The notes under the pieces were generated by a model that saw nothing but the letters and a program-made list of their open reading frames with translations, was not told the origin of the DNA and made no database searches. A program made the position numbers and the translations under genes. A DNA stretch of 64,000 bases. Source: Trichopria drosophilae (lineage: Eukaryota > Arthropoda > Insecta > Hymenoptera > Diapriidae). Of the stretch, positions 23,301 to 34,980 are shown piece by piece; within the stretch, counting starts at the first letter, position 1, and each line of letters begins with the position of its first letter. The DNA lies in assembly GCA_030407085.1 (NCBI GenBank), contig CM059584.1:5766001-5830000 (forward strand). Reading direction: 5' to 3'.

Positions 23301-23576
23301 CTACTGAAATGCGGAATTTATTAATGTCTTGCAGAATGAACATTACACGTGAGGCTACTTCTCCTATCAGAACAATTTAATGACTCGACGCCTTCATTAT
23401 CCGCATCATATAAAAAAAGTAGTTTTTTTTTAATATCCAGGTACCCGAGTAAAAATTTGATATAGATGATAGATTCATGATGGATTCACGGAGAATCTAC
23501 TTTACAAGTTAGTGCTCGGTTTTATCACAAAATGCTATTTTTCACATTTTATATTTTACAAGTTTCTTCTACTACA
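20318..23576. other. Intron segment, no gene recognised
   Basis: Mostly AT-rich. A slightly GC-richer patch at 20.93-21.50 kb holds a 116-codon plus-strand frame (21026-21376) with no recognised domain. Short phrases such as acacagaaaa (21975) and ctcagtgaagg (20665) resemble MITE ends but were not paired with confidence. Confidence 0.45.
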
Positions 23577-24208
23577 CTGAGGGAAAGGATTGTTTACTAA
23601 AAAGAAGGCTTCTTAATTATTAAGAAATTGTATATTTAAATACGGCGAATCGAATAATTTTTTAAGTCTTAAATAATTATTCATTTGATATAAAGCTAAC
23701 ATTTCTTAATAGTTAAAAAAACGCTTCTATACTATGCGTTTGTAGCTATAAAGTAATGATTTCTTAATAGTTAAAGAAGGTAATGGTTGAAGTCGATACG
23801 CATCGTAACATAACCTCAAATGACAAGGCGGATGTTTTGTTTGGTTTGTTGAGAACGATTCAGTGCCATTGCAATTCGGTGGTTGTCGTGAAAATAATTA
23901 AACAAAAAAAATATCTTTAATAAACGATAGTTTATACCTGGTCTTAAATATGCTCATCTTATAAATAAATACATCGTATAAGACACATGTTCCATATCTT
24001 ATTTGTGAATTTACGCAGAGTTGGCTGCCGAGTTCAAAGTATACATTTCTTAACTATCAAGAAATGGTCAATTCTGATGTAAGAAATAAAATGCTAATAT
24101 TAAATGAATCGCATTTAATATTACAATGCGATCTTTACGTTAAAAGAACGATTTCAACTTTTCAACTGAATGATATTTCTTTACAACAAACAATCCTTTT
24201 TCTCAGAG
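23577..24208. mobile_element. Small TIR element (~632 bp) with CTGAG termini
   Basis: Left end CTGAGGGAAAGGATTGTTTA and right end AACAATCCTTTTTCTCAG are inverted repeats. The inner motif tttcttaatagttaa (23702 and 23761) recurs inverted near 24047 as tttcttaactatcaag. No transposase frame: the 60-codon frame at its right part is not credible. Target duplication unclear. Confidence 0.55.
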
Positions 24209-24341
24209 TATATGATAGTAGAGATTTTATCAAGTTAAATATTTAGTCAAAACAAAACTATTTATACGTTAATGCCCTGTTTGATCATTCCAACACGGAA
24301 ATGGAGATCTACATGCAAATGAAAAAAAAATGCAAAAAAAG

Positions 24342-24508
24342 TACTGTGGGTCGAAAAACAGACAAATCAAAAAGACGACCAGTCAAGAAACCGATAGTCA
24401 TAAAGCAGACAATCGAAAGCCAACAGTAAAAAAATAGATAGCTGACAGTCAGTTTTTTAAGTGTATCGATTTTTCGATTGTCGGTTTTTTGACCTGCACC
24501 CAAAAAAC
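24342..24508. repeat. Small FoldBack-like element, related to the 56.2-57.2 kb array
   Basis: Left half reads tgggtcgaaaaacagacaaa then units like ccagtcaagaaaccgatagt. The right half is the opposite orientation: tttttcgattgtcggttttt then gacctgcaccca. Ends (gggtcgaaaaac / ttgacctgcaccc) match those at 56.6 and 57.19 kb. About 165 bp, no coding potential. Confidence 0.75.
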
Positions 24509-27500
24509 GGTGAAAAATCAAGAATATGCTACTGGGATCTGCTGGTTACTTCCTGGGACATGTTTACTCATCTAAAAGAACATATTACCAGATACAAAAA
24601 ATAACTAAAACTTCTATCTATAAAAATCTTTTACTTATAAGAAAATGATATTTGGATGAATTTTATTTGAAATATTTTATAGTATCTTTAGAAACAAGCG
24701 CTATTTTGCTTATTACAAATGAAATAATCTTTTAATTTGAGCATCTGTGCGTATCCATACCATGAACGAAAATTGATTCACTCAGAGAAATGTGTATTAA
24801 AATTACCAAACTTTATTGCAAAATATAGAATACGTATATTTCTTAAATCTTAAGATACTAATCTCTACGTGTAAAAAACTAACAGCAAATCATTTTTAAA
24901 ACGTTTAATTGAATTTAAATTTGAAACTAATTTGATCAATTAAGGAAATGTCATTCATCATAGTTTTTAATCTACGAAATGGTTTCTATACGGGCTAATA
25001 ATTATCCCAAAATCATAAATTTAAAACGAAATTTTTAAATAACCTTTTGCTTTTTAGTAACTTGTTATATCACCTTCTACGACTGTATAATTTAATTATC
25101 CAACACTGAGTGATTATAAATATGACAATTTAGAAACTACGACAAAAACATAAAAAGGTCAAGTTTCACCTGGATTGATTCTGTAAAGATGAATGATTAA
25201 CGCACATCTTTCACTTTCCCGTAAAATTTTATTGAAACTTCTGGTAAACGTATGTCACCTTAACGACGAGAAACTTTTTGAACTCTATAATGCCATATCC
25301 ACGATTTCGATTTTCGAATGCCCGGTAAAGAAAATAATTAAATTCTATATATATGTTATAAATCATAAGTTACTTTTAATATTTATTTCTATTTATGTCA
25401 TGAAGGTATTGAATTGTCATTTTGTAATATATCACCTTCAACCAAATTGTTGATCACTACATTGCTTTACCATGTTTTTTTCATATTGATTTGTAACTTT
25501 CACTCATTAAATTAGAGTAATCTAAATGTTTCTCTTATTGCTTAAATGCACGAAGATATGTGTTTTGCAAAAACTTTATTTAGCCAAATGTACATCTAAA
25601 TTAAATTCCATTAACATAACAAGTCTATTCTTTCACCTACTTTAGAACTGTTACACGGAGAACAATTTTCTTAAAAATTGTATAACTTTAGATGGTAATT
25701 TAAGGATAGTCTGCTAGAATGCGGAAAATTTGCATTATATTTTGGTTAATTAGTGGATTTTGTTGTAATTTTTACTGTCTAAATAGTAACTACTTAAGAA
25801 CTTGTAGCCATTTTTATCAGACAGAATTTTTCTCGTTTTGCAAATCCCAAAATTAACAGCTGAAACAGTAACATTTCCAAGAAAATGTTTCTTCCTGTAC
25901 GAAGTGATCAAATGCAATTTACGATATTTCTATACTGTACACAAAGGTTGAAAAGCATTTTATTTTCAACGTTATAGCTAGCCCATTGATTATCAAGGTT
26001 CAATATTTAAAAATTGAATACTAAAAGAAATATTTTTGTTCATAGAGAGAATTTTGAAAGATTCAGTCGAAAAGATGAGTCAAATTTGACGAGACAAGTG
26101 AGTATTCATTTATAACAGATTTTTCAGCATTTTTTAGCTTTATTCGCTTCCAAATTTGAATACGTCTTAGATGTAGTTTACATTAAATGATATCAACCAT
26201 TTACTGCACCTCATGAAATTAAGAAAATTTATCCCATTACCGCAATTAATGCAGAAAGCGTCTATTTTTTTGTTTGTAAAATAAATTTTAATCGAGTATT
26301 TCGGCAATGTATGCTGAAACTAATTTTAAAAAAGTAATTAAGATGTGGTTTATTTTAATAATTTTTTATCAAAAAATAAACTCTTCTAATTTGACAGAAC
26401 CATCTTCGCTATAGTTATTACTTATAATCAACTACTAAATGTTACTTAATTGACAATAGAAAATCGTTCAACATACATTAAAGCAATTATTTATTTTAAT
26501 TTTTATGATTTACATATTTTCTACAGTTTATATATAAATAGATTATACTCTTTTAGAAGAAAAGATATAACATAATTTTAAAAAATTGTTAATTAACTAG
26601 AACAGACAAAGTTCAAGTATTGTCGACAATAATGGAAAAGAATAAACGTTTTTCGATTCTCCTTGGCTCTTGTCATAAGTAATTACATATAAAATCTTAC
26701 GTTTTAAAAATATTTTAAAATTAACTTACTTGATTAAAGTACTTAATTTACCTCTTATTTATATCATATTTGTTCGGTTCATTGTTTTTGTTAATTTTTA
26801 ACGTTTAATAAAAATCAATGTCTTCTTTGCTCGAAAACAATGTTTTTATTAAATATTTTTCTTCTGAAACTATGCATCTCACATTAGTAGTAAATTTGTT
26901 TGTTTTATGACGTCACGCTCAATACAAAGAGGTTGGCCAATACATTTTATTATACATATAAATTGTCTTGATATTTTTACATTGCAGTTTTAATAAATAC
27001 AAGTTTCTAAGTGCAACATTATCAGATAAGGGAAGAATTCAACACATTCAGAAGAGCATCTCACATTATTTGAAAATTTTAATTCTAGTCTTTAGAAAAT
27101 ACTAAATAAGCAAATCCTTGTCACCTTAACCTCCGTCATAAAATCCAAAATACTTACAAATATACATACTGCTATAAATAGAGTTGTCCGATAACAAATG
27201 AATTATTTTCATTGGAATATTTGTATTCTTCGTCGTGTACTGTACACTCACTGATCAATTTCAATGATTTCAATCCTACAGAAATTCAATTTAGTAATGA
27301 ATAATCGGTTACCTCGGAATATCGGTATAACCTCAGACATGCGTGACTATGAATTAACGGTACATATTGTGATGATATAAAAGAAACGTACTGTTGTTAC
27401 GCGTCTTCAATCAAATAATGAATAATGTATGGTATATTCCATTTGATGCAAACATTTCTTTCTCTATTGCAGAAATGCTTGGAATTTAAACTTACGGTTT

Positions 27501-28555
27501 GCAATGCCGATATATTCAGTATATATTTTTGCATTTGTTAGAATATCCGTTTACACCGCCAGGTAGAATACTGCTTTCAATTAATCACAAAGTAAAATAT
27601 TGACGTGTCTCAGACTTTGTTAGTAAAAACAGTACACTAAGAGAACTTTTCTTGTTAAAAATCCCATACAGTCTAGTTCTAACGGGTTATGATTTCAATA
27701 TGCCCAAAAGTGCCATAATATTATTGAAAATTACGTTACAATATGAGACTTTCTTGTGTAAGTATGGCGCATTTTCAATGCCAGTATGGATAATTCTAAT
27801 ATCAGTATGGCACTTTTGCGCATATTGCAAGTGTATCCGGTTATAAGTAGACAGTATGGGACTTTTAACCAAAAAAATGCTCTGAGGGTACTTTAATTGA
27901 CGTAATATATAGTTAATTTTCAGGTTTTATTATAATTTTTAACAAGTTTTCTATTACTACCGTAACCCACTCAAAATTGTGAAAATGTGGTTATTGTTCC
28001 ACATTAAACATACTAGGTTGCTGTGTTATTTTAATTTAGTATATTATATTATTTATAGTACACTTTTGACTCTAAAAATAATTCAATAACGGAATATGTA
28101 AATGAATGTTTTATTACAATTAGTGTAAAATATTTGTTAGGCAAAACAAAATTTGTTAAAATGCCATTTAGCATCAGCTTTCCAGATAGAAAAGCAGAAT
28201 CTTAACCAATGTCACGTTTAGCTACTTAGTCATTATTAGCTGTATATATTCATGACTAAAATGTAACAATTTTAGATACCTAATCAATACTTCATAGCAG
28301 ATTTTTTAGAGAGAATTGTATACTTGTTGAACGTGTGAAGAAAATCTGTATTTTAAAATATAATTCTTATATTAAAAAGCTCTTATTGCTGTTATTAAAT
28401 CAATTTTATTTTATACGTCAAATCTGATTGACAATCTAGAATACCATCATTTTCCGTTAATCCTTCTATTTAATTAAATTGTAAACATCGGTATCAAAAT
28501 GGTTTATTTTGTACATTATAGAAAATTTTAATTTTCCTCATATATTACTAGTTTT
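24509..28555. other. Long AT-rich intron segment, nothing recognised
   Basis: No supported exon or TIR pair. A partly symmetric word pair (gccataat / agtatggcac) at 27.7-27.8 kb gives mirror frames on both strands (27652-27846 and 27687-27872). This part of the intron holds no recognisable gene. Confidence 0.45.
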
Positions 28556-28835
28556 TTTTTAGTTACTGATTACGAATCCAAGAGTAGCTTTCGAACATTT
28601 TAAATGGCGGATACAATATATCAGATTTTGATGTCGGATGTCAGTTTTTAAAAATTCAAAGCAGCTATCCTGGAAATCCCCCAGTAACGAATTTCAACCA
28701 AATCTTACGAAGTTAAAAGTTTCCAAAATTATGCTAAATTGCCATATGCCGTATTGGATCCGTCATTTTGAATTGTTGAAAATTGACATCAGATTTGTAA
28801 TTAGCAAAACTCCTAGTAACAAGTTTTGTAAACTG
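28556..28835. repeat. Dispersed CATTTTGAATTTTTGAAA-family repeat
   Basis: Contains gattacgaatcca, ttggatccgtcattttgaat, tgttgaaaattgacatcag and atttgtaattagcaaa, a decayed form of the unit at 9.6-10.0 kb, roughly two units long. Confidence 0.6.
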
Positions 28836-30719
28836 ATTTTATTAACGTTTTGATGACAAACACATTTTTAACTAACATTCAATGTTATTAACTTTGTTAA
28901 AAAATGTTATCATCTTTGTTAAATTATACTGCTGAAAAGCCTAGATAATCACTTTCAATTTGCATTCTGGAACATGTAATTCCGTTGTTTTGTTGATGAG
29001 GTATAACGTTTATTCCTCAGTTCATTTAGCCGGAGATATTTTGGGTCTAACCTTAGGCGGGTTAATAAACATTCTCGAAAAACATTTGTTTTGGCAATAA
29101 CTTATTTTCATCACATGAAACTTTTCGAATTGAATTTCGAATCATAATAAGTTTAGTCGAGACATAACAGCTAAATTATAAGCTTCGTTAATGTAGCTCT
29201 AGTAAAACACCAAAACATTCCTTAGTTAGCATCTAATATATCAGATTGCTCAATTTGGATTTATCGAAAACCATATCTCCAAGAATTTCAACTTGTAGCG
29301 TTTAAATTACTAATTGATATTCCTTTTAAAAGTTCACAATATATCCTGGATGTATAATAATATGTAATTTATCGCTTGTGACTAATACAACCACAGGGTG
29401 TGGTGCCATTTATACCATCAATCAATAATTACGTGGTTTGTAAATTCTCCAGAGCTGACATAATTTTAATTCAGTCATTGGCAATAAAATTCCAATTTCC
29501 GTGTTTGTCCATTGCGTATAACATTTAATAAGAGAGTAATAGTTAAGATACATAATTACTAAATAACAAATTAAGTTTACAGTAAAGATTATATGTTAAC
29601 TATATTAACTAAATGTCATCGCAAAAAATCTTCGAAATTACTATATAAATTTGAAGAAAAAACAATAATAATAATACATGACGATGACATCAGAGGTCAT
29701 ATTGGATTTCTGTTTATTAGTTCTTCCCTCTGTTCTAAATTAAGGATATTCTTTCATATTTTATCTGATTTTTAAACCAATTACATTGTTTAGTTTTTAT
29801 TTTTGTCGATACTGAATGTTTTTTATGTCGAGCTATCAGCAATAATTGTCTGTAATTCTATTTTATAATACGTTTCACAGATTAAAAAATAAGTTTAACC
29901 ATTGTTTATTTAAAATTTGACTTCAACCATCCAATATATATTGAATATGTTTCGAGAACTTTTAAATTCCTAAGATTTGGTTGAAACGTTGGTTGAAATT
30001 AATCTTGTTTCCGACCATCCGTAATCTATGCAAAAATGTTTAAAAAAAATGTTTAAACCGTGGTTGTATAGGTTTAAAGGAGGCTTGAGATGATGGTATT
30101 AATTTGACCTTGATTGTTTACTTGAAGGTGCACTTCTTTGTTTATTAGATATTCACTGTTCACATGAGTACTGCACGGGTAAGATTCCGGTAGCTCTCTA
30201 ATTTTTTTTTTTGCACCAAAAGTGTACGGTATTAAAGAGCATATGACATTACAAATTAAATCATTGATTCTGTAAACCGGGAGACATTAATAATCCTGAT
30301 TAGATTATAATGTTTTGTCGAATGTTTTGTTCGTCCCCTTCAGGACCGGTTTCTTCATTTTTTTTCGATACCGAGCTTCCTTCAGGCATCACTCTAACGT
30401 TTTACAATTCAATACAGTCAAATTAAACAACTGAATCATTCTGTAATTTGTTCTATTTCGTTGAATTTCATGAGTTATATATTTAAGCATCAATTATTAA
30501 ACATCCATTTTGAGCATCTTATACGGTAATTTTTAAATTGATTAATATGGCATATTATTCATGCTTAAATTTCATAATTACAATCTCAAATATATAATTT
30601 ACATCTTTTTGTAAACATCTTTTTTGACAAATTATTAATTCACTTTGAAATAACCACCGATTACGACGAATAATATCAGTTTCGTTTTAAGATACTAGCC
30701 ACAAACACTTGATAAGACA
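28836..30719. other. AT-rich intron segment, nothing recognised
   Basis: No supported exon, paired termini or tandem array. Confidence 0.5.
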
Positions 30720-30900
30720 TGCTTTAATGCATCTTGATCAGGTCATAATCAGATATCCCTAAACAACTACTGAACAAACATGCCTTATTGACTTTTGTTC
30801 CTGCCATGTGCAGGGTTTAGGACCTAGTGATCAGATATGCCTTACTGAATCTCGATCCAGGCCTGATCAATATTCAGGCAGCCTGAATCGATTTCTGATG
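30720..30900. repeat. CCTGATC-rich dispersed repeat
   Basis: Repeated words: cttgatcaggtcataatcag, gatcagatatgcctta, ccaggcctgatcaatattca, cagcctgaatcg. Related wording occurs at 44.9-45.2 and 55.55-56.1 kb and perhaps 1-250. No coding potential. Confidence 0.5.
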
Positions 30901-31319
30901 TCAATGTCAATATATTCACAGAAACAGAAATGGAACGTTATACTCTATGTCGCAATAAATTTTTGTAATTGACAAATGTACCCCATTGTTTCTACCTGCA
31001 ATAAGATAGTCTTGTTAACTGCAAGTACACGCAAGAATTACTGCCATATCACTAAAGATATTTTGCGCTCGTTTACTATCAACGAAAAGAATAGCGATAT
31101 ATGTAAAAAAAACTTCAGTATATTTTCAGGTCGCATCAGGTATATTTATCGTGGACACCTCTTTCCGAATGGGAATTTCCATACGATAAATCAGGGTTAA
31201 GACCACAATTACGCGACATATATATGAACAACATAAAGATATAACGTCTAATCTAACAGTTTCATTAGCGCGAACAGAATGAGTAAAGCAGTCGACGCTT
31301 CTATACTAACTTAGTTTAG

Positions 31320-31770
31320 TAGGAGTGATACACATACAGGAATGCAACGAGTGCCATGCACAAGTTATTTCGCTTCCGGTCCCGGTTGCGTTGCATTCGC
31401 CTTGCGCGTTAACGAACATTCCGAAGCCACGTTAGCATTCTCGCACCGTAGGGCAAATCGCGAGAATATTCCAATTCCGAGTTCCACGCGCAAATCACTT
31501 CAACAGACAACGGGACGCGGAAGTTCGTTTTCGTTAGGCAACTATGTTACAAAATATCCAACCAGCCAATTAGAGTGCGCACTAGCCAATTGTGCGTCTT
31601 TCGGAAAACTCAACTTTCAAAGAAAAAACTATACGAGCGAATCTAACCTGCTTCAATTGCTGAATCCGTTTTCTGCCGTCGTTTTCCTATTACGGAATAT
31701 GACTGCGAAGTGTAATTTGGGGTTCGGTTGGAATTCGCGCTGGGAATATAGTTTGGTCAGTTTAAAATGA
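31320..31770 (+). other. GC-richer island with a 142-codon frame, unexplained
   Basis: The longest open frame of the window (31342-31770, MQRVPCTSYF...) lies in a CpG-containing, high-complexity island inside the 36-kb intron. The product is mixed in composition but shows no domain, signal peptide or membrane segment I recognise, and there is no clear splice or poly-A context. The island may be a conserved regulatory element or alternative first exon rather than a protein gene. The frame may be open simply because local GC is higher. Confidence 0.3.
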
Positions 31771-31869
31771 CAAAATAGTTTATTTTTATAGACCGAACTG
31801 ACAGCGTTCTCTTATTAGAAAGCTATAGAAAACAGAAAAAAACATCCCTTCCCTGGGGAACAACAATGG

Positions 31870-32950
31870 AGTTTGAATTTGTTCAAGCCCTGTAAAGGTA
31901 TCTGTAGATCCTTTAAAAGGTTTCAATGAAGGACATTTCAAGGTTAATGTCATTTTTTTCGAATGCGAACCTCTATTTTTTCGCAATTTGCAATATAACC
32001 TTGAATATGTCCTTGACCACGTTTCCCAAGGTCATTTTTTTGTGTAAGAACCCCTGTTACTTAAAACGAGGTTGGGAAGTGTAGGATATTTTATGTTCGA
32101 ATAGACCCTTTAACCCGATATTCAAGGTCATTTTATAGTAACCGGCATTTATTAACAATTTAAGATTCGTATATGACCTAAACCATTCTTCAAGTCATTT
32201 CTGCAAATAGGAACGTAACCCTGAAATGACCTTGAAGACCATGTTCAAGGTTCTATTTAAAAGTAAAATTTCTGACCCTCTTAAAATCCGATATAGGAAA
32301 TATAGAGGTTTTGTTTTAAAAAAATGACCTTGAAGATTAAGGTCTCAATCTAGATTGTATCCGAATCAACAATTTTGCATATATGTGCCATAATAGTATT
32401 CCTAAAATTACCTTGAAGACTATGTCCAAGGTCCTGTTGAAACATAAAATTCCGTTCGTCTCAAATTCGTTTTTTGAAACAGAACGCCTGTTCAATAGTC
32501 TTCAAGGACATAGTCTTCATTGTCATTTTAGGAATACTAGGTCTATTTATTCAAACGCGATCTTGAGGTTCTTATGACACATATTTGTAAATATTGTATA
32601 TTCGGATATAAAATAGATTATGACCTTAACCATAACCTTCAAGGTCATTTTTTGAAATCAAAACCTTTATATTTCCTCTATCCGATTTTAAGAGTGTGGC
32701 AAATTTTACTTTTAAATAGAACCTTGAATATGGTCTTCAAGGTCATTTTAGGATTACGTGTATTCTTTTAAATGTGAACTTCAAATTTTTATAGGAGACG
32801 TCCGAATGTGACCTTTCAAACTATCTCAGGGTCATGCGAAATGTAATTTTATGGTAAAAAGCTCCAAACATCTTCGTATTTAAGTTGTTCTAACTTTCGA
32901 GATTTCGTGATAAAAAATAGATGCGTCTATAGTTCAAGGTCATAGTCAAG
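31870..32950. repeat. Palindromic cluster rich in TCAAGGTCA
   Basis: A set of nested inverted repeats centred near 32480. For example 32207-32365 pairs with 32605-32765 (aaatgaccttgaagaccatg against atatggtcttcaaggtcatt) and 32395-32450 with 32490-32540. I count seven exact TCAAGGTCA (both strands; e.g. 32229, 32325, 32636, 32735, 32933), plus one CCAAGGTCA and one TCAAGGTCG. No credible coding frame. It is either a foldback repeat whose unit contains this word or a selected cluster of binding sites. Confidence 0.7.
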
Positions 32951-34650
32951 GTCGATTAGTAATTCTTCACTGCTGAGATATTTTGCCGTACTGGAATTTT
33001 TTAGTTGATTTCTATAAGGTACTAAAGAATTAATGAATAGAAGTTTGCACCTGTTTTAGATAGACTTTTTGAAATTCGAATGTAGGATCTTAAATCGAGC
33101 TATGATACTGAGAAATACCGATATTGAATAGCATTTATCGTCGATCATTTCAATTGCGTGTAATGGAATAATGCAGTACAAACTAAAATAATTGTATTTA
33201 ACCGCAGTTTAAATCATAGTTGAAATACTAATAATTTAATTTGGCTCCTTCCCACACACAAAAATTATGCTGAGAATTTTACTATTCGAAATAGAAATTT
33301 TGGAACAGTCTTTCATTATTCGAAAATTTGCTTTTAATTCTGGTAAAAAAAATTAAAATTTATACATTTTATTATTCATACGTAGACTTTTTATAATACC
33401 TTTTGGATACATTTCAAACATGCTAGTAATATTTATACAAAATAACGATCAGTTTTCGCAGATTAAAAGTTAGATTCACATCAGTTTAGGTTAGTTTACA
33501 TGTCATCTAAGATGGTAAACCAGTTTTTATTTCGTATGAATACTTTTAACTATTCCAGACTAAGTATGGAAATATTGGTAACGATGCACCTGAACTACTT
33601 GCAATATTACAATTCCCGAAATATTACCGAGTTTAGTTAGACATTAAGGATCTGATAAAAAATCGTTGAAATTCACTGTTTTTCCAGTGAGTCTTGAGCT
33701 GAAAATACAAAGAATAGTGAAATGAACAAGGCTAAATTTTTTTTATCTGAACATAATCAATAACATAAACAATATAAATGGTCTGAAATGAGTCTTTATA
33801 AATACAAGACATCTTCGTGTAATACTTGCACACTAACATTTATGTTTCTGTGCAGGCTGCTAAGACAGAAATAAGAATGTTATTGTCGTCGCTGGTATTT
33901 CTCCGATGGAAGTACATTATATTTTCCACTTCAGCAATTTCAGTAATTTTCAAATAATCAATGGATGCGATTGACCTTAACCTTAAAATGTCGCGGTTTG
34001 TTTTCTATTCGAAATGTCTTTACTTTACAGTGACCTCACAGAAATACAAAAAGAGCTGAGTAGGTTATATTCGATTAAGCATCTAGTGGATACTTAGTAC
34101 CACAAAAATTGGATGCACTTCAACCTCACCTGTTCAATTTTTTATTTACATTAATTTGAATTTAGTTAAACAAAATATACAACCTTAAGAAATTCGTAAA
34201 ACTTTTCGTGTGGTTGGGTTTGATAAAGAATCTGCTCTGAACCATCGTCGGATTGTTACTGAACCTGTATCGTCTTGTAAAGTCCTTATTCTTTACGTTG
34301 TTTACTTTTATTGTGTTTATCTGATACAAGATCGTAATTGTCATTTAATTTGCATCTTTCTTGCGGCTTGAAGAAAAATTGAACCAGAAAGCTTAAAACA
34401 ATCATGATCTCTCATTTTAAACTCTTAATGAAGCCTACTTTGGGTTCAGTGCTTCTTGCCAGCCTTCCAATATTAAAATGATAAATGATAACGTCTTTTT
34501 TTAAGCTTCAATACAACAAGAATTTGTTTTAAGACCAGATTCTGACGTATTGGCTAAATTGAAGCCAATTTTAAGAAAAGTTGGTCCTGGTTGGAAGACT
34601 TATTTTTTTCTGTGAATGATACAATGCAAACATTTAAGAGGAAGCTAATG
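32951..34650. other. AT-rich intron segment, nothing recognised
   Basis: No supported exon or structured repeat. Confidence 0.5.
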
Positions 34651-34654
34651 AAGC

Positions 34655-34980
34655 AACAATGCATTTAAAATGGCACCGCAAGGTTAGTCCCAAACCATTT
34701 TCAATGCTCCTTTTGAATTGTGCCCATCTGTATATCTGTACGGTTTCATGGCACTGCAAGAAAACTTTATTCGGTCCCTTTGACCCGCGAAGTTGCCCGT
34801 GGAAGCAACCGCGTTTTCTCTCTCACGTTCTCGAAAGGTTGTGGGTCGATTTCAGGGTTCGTACGATTTTGAGGTCGCTCGACCGTGAAGAGATTATCGT
34901 GCATTGGTACACGAGCCGTTTATCTTCGTCGTCTGATAATCTCTTCATCGAGAAGTTACAATAGGACGACTGGACCCAGA
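34655..34980 (+). other. GC-richer island with a 101-codon frame, unexplained
   Basis: Frame 34659-34964 (MHLKWHRKVS...) covers a GC-richer patch. No domain recognised and no strong splice context. The product has no bias typical of repeats. Regulatory element, lost exon or chance are all possible. Confidence 0.2.
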
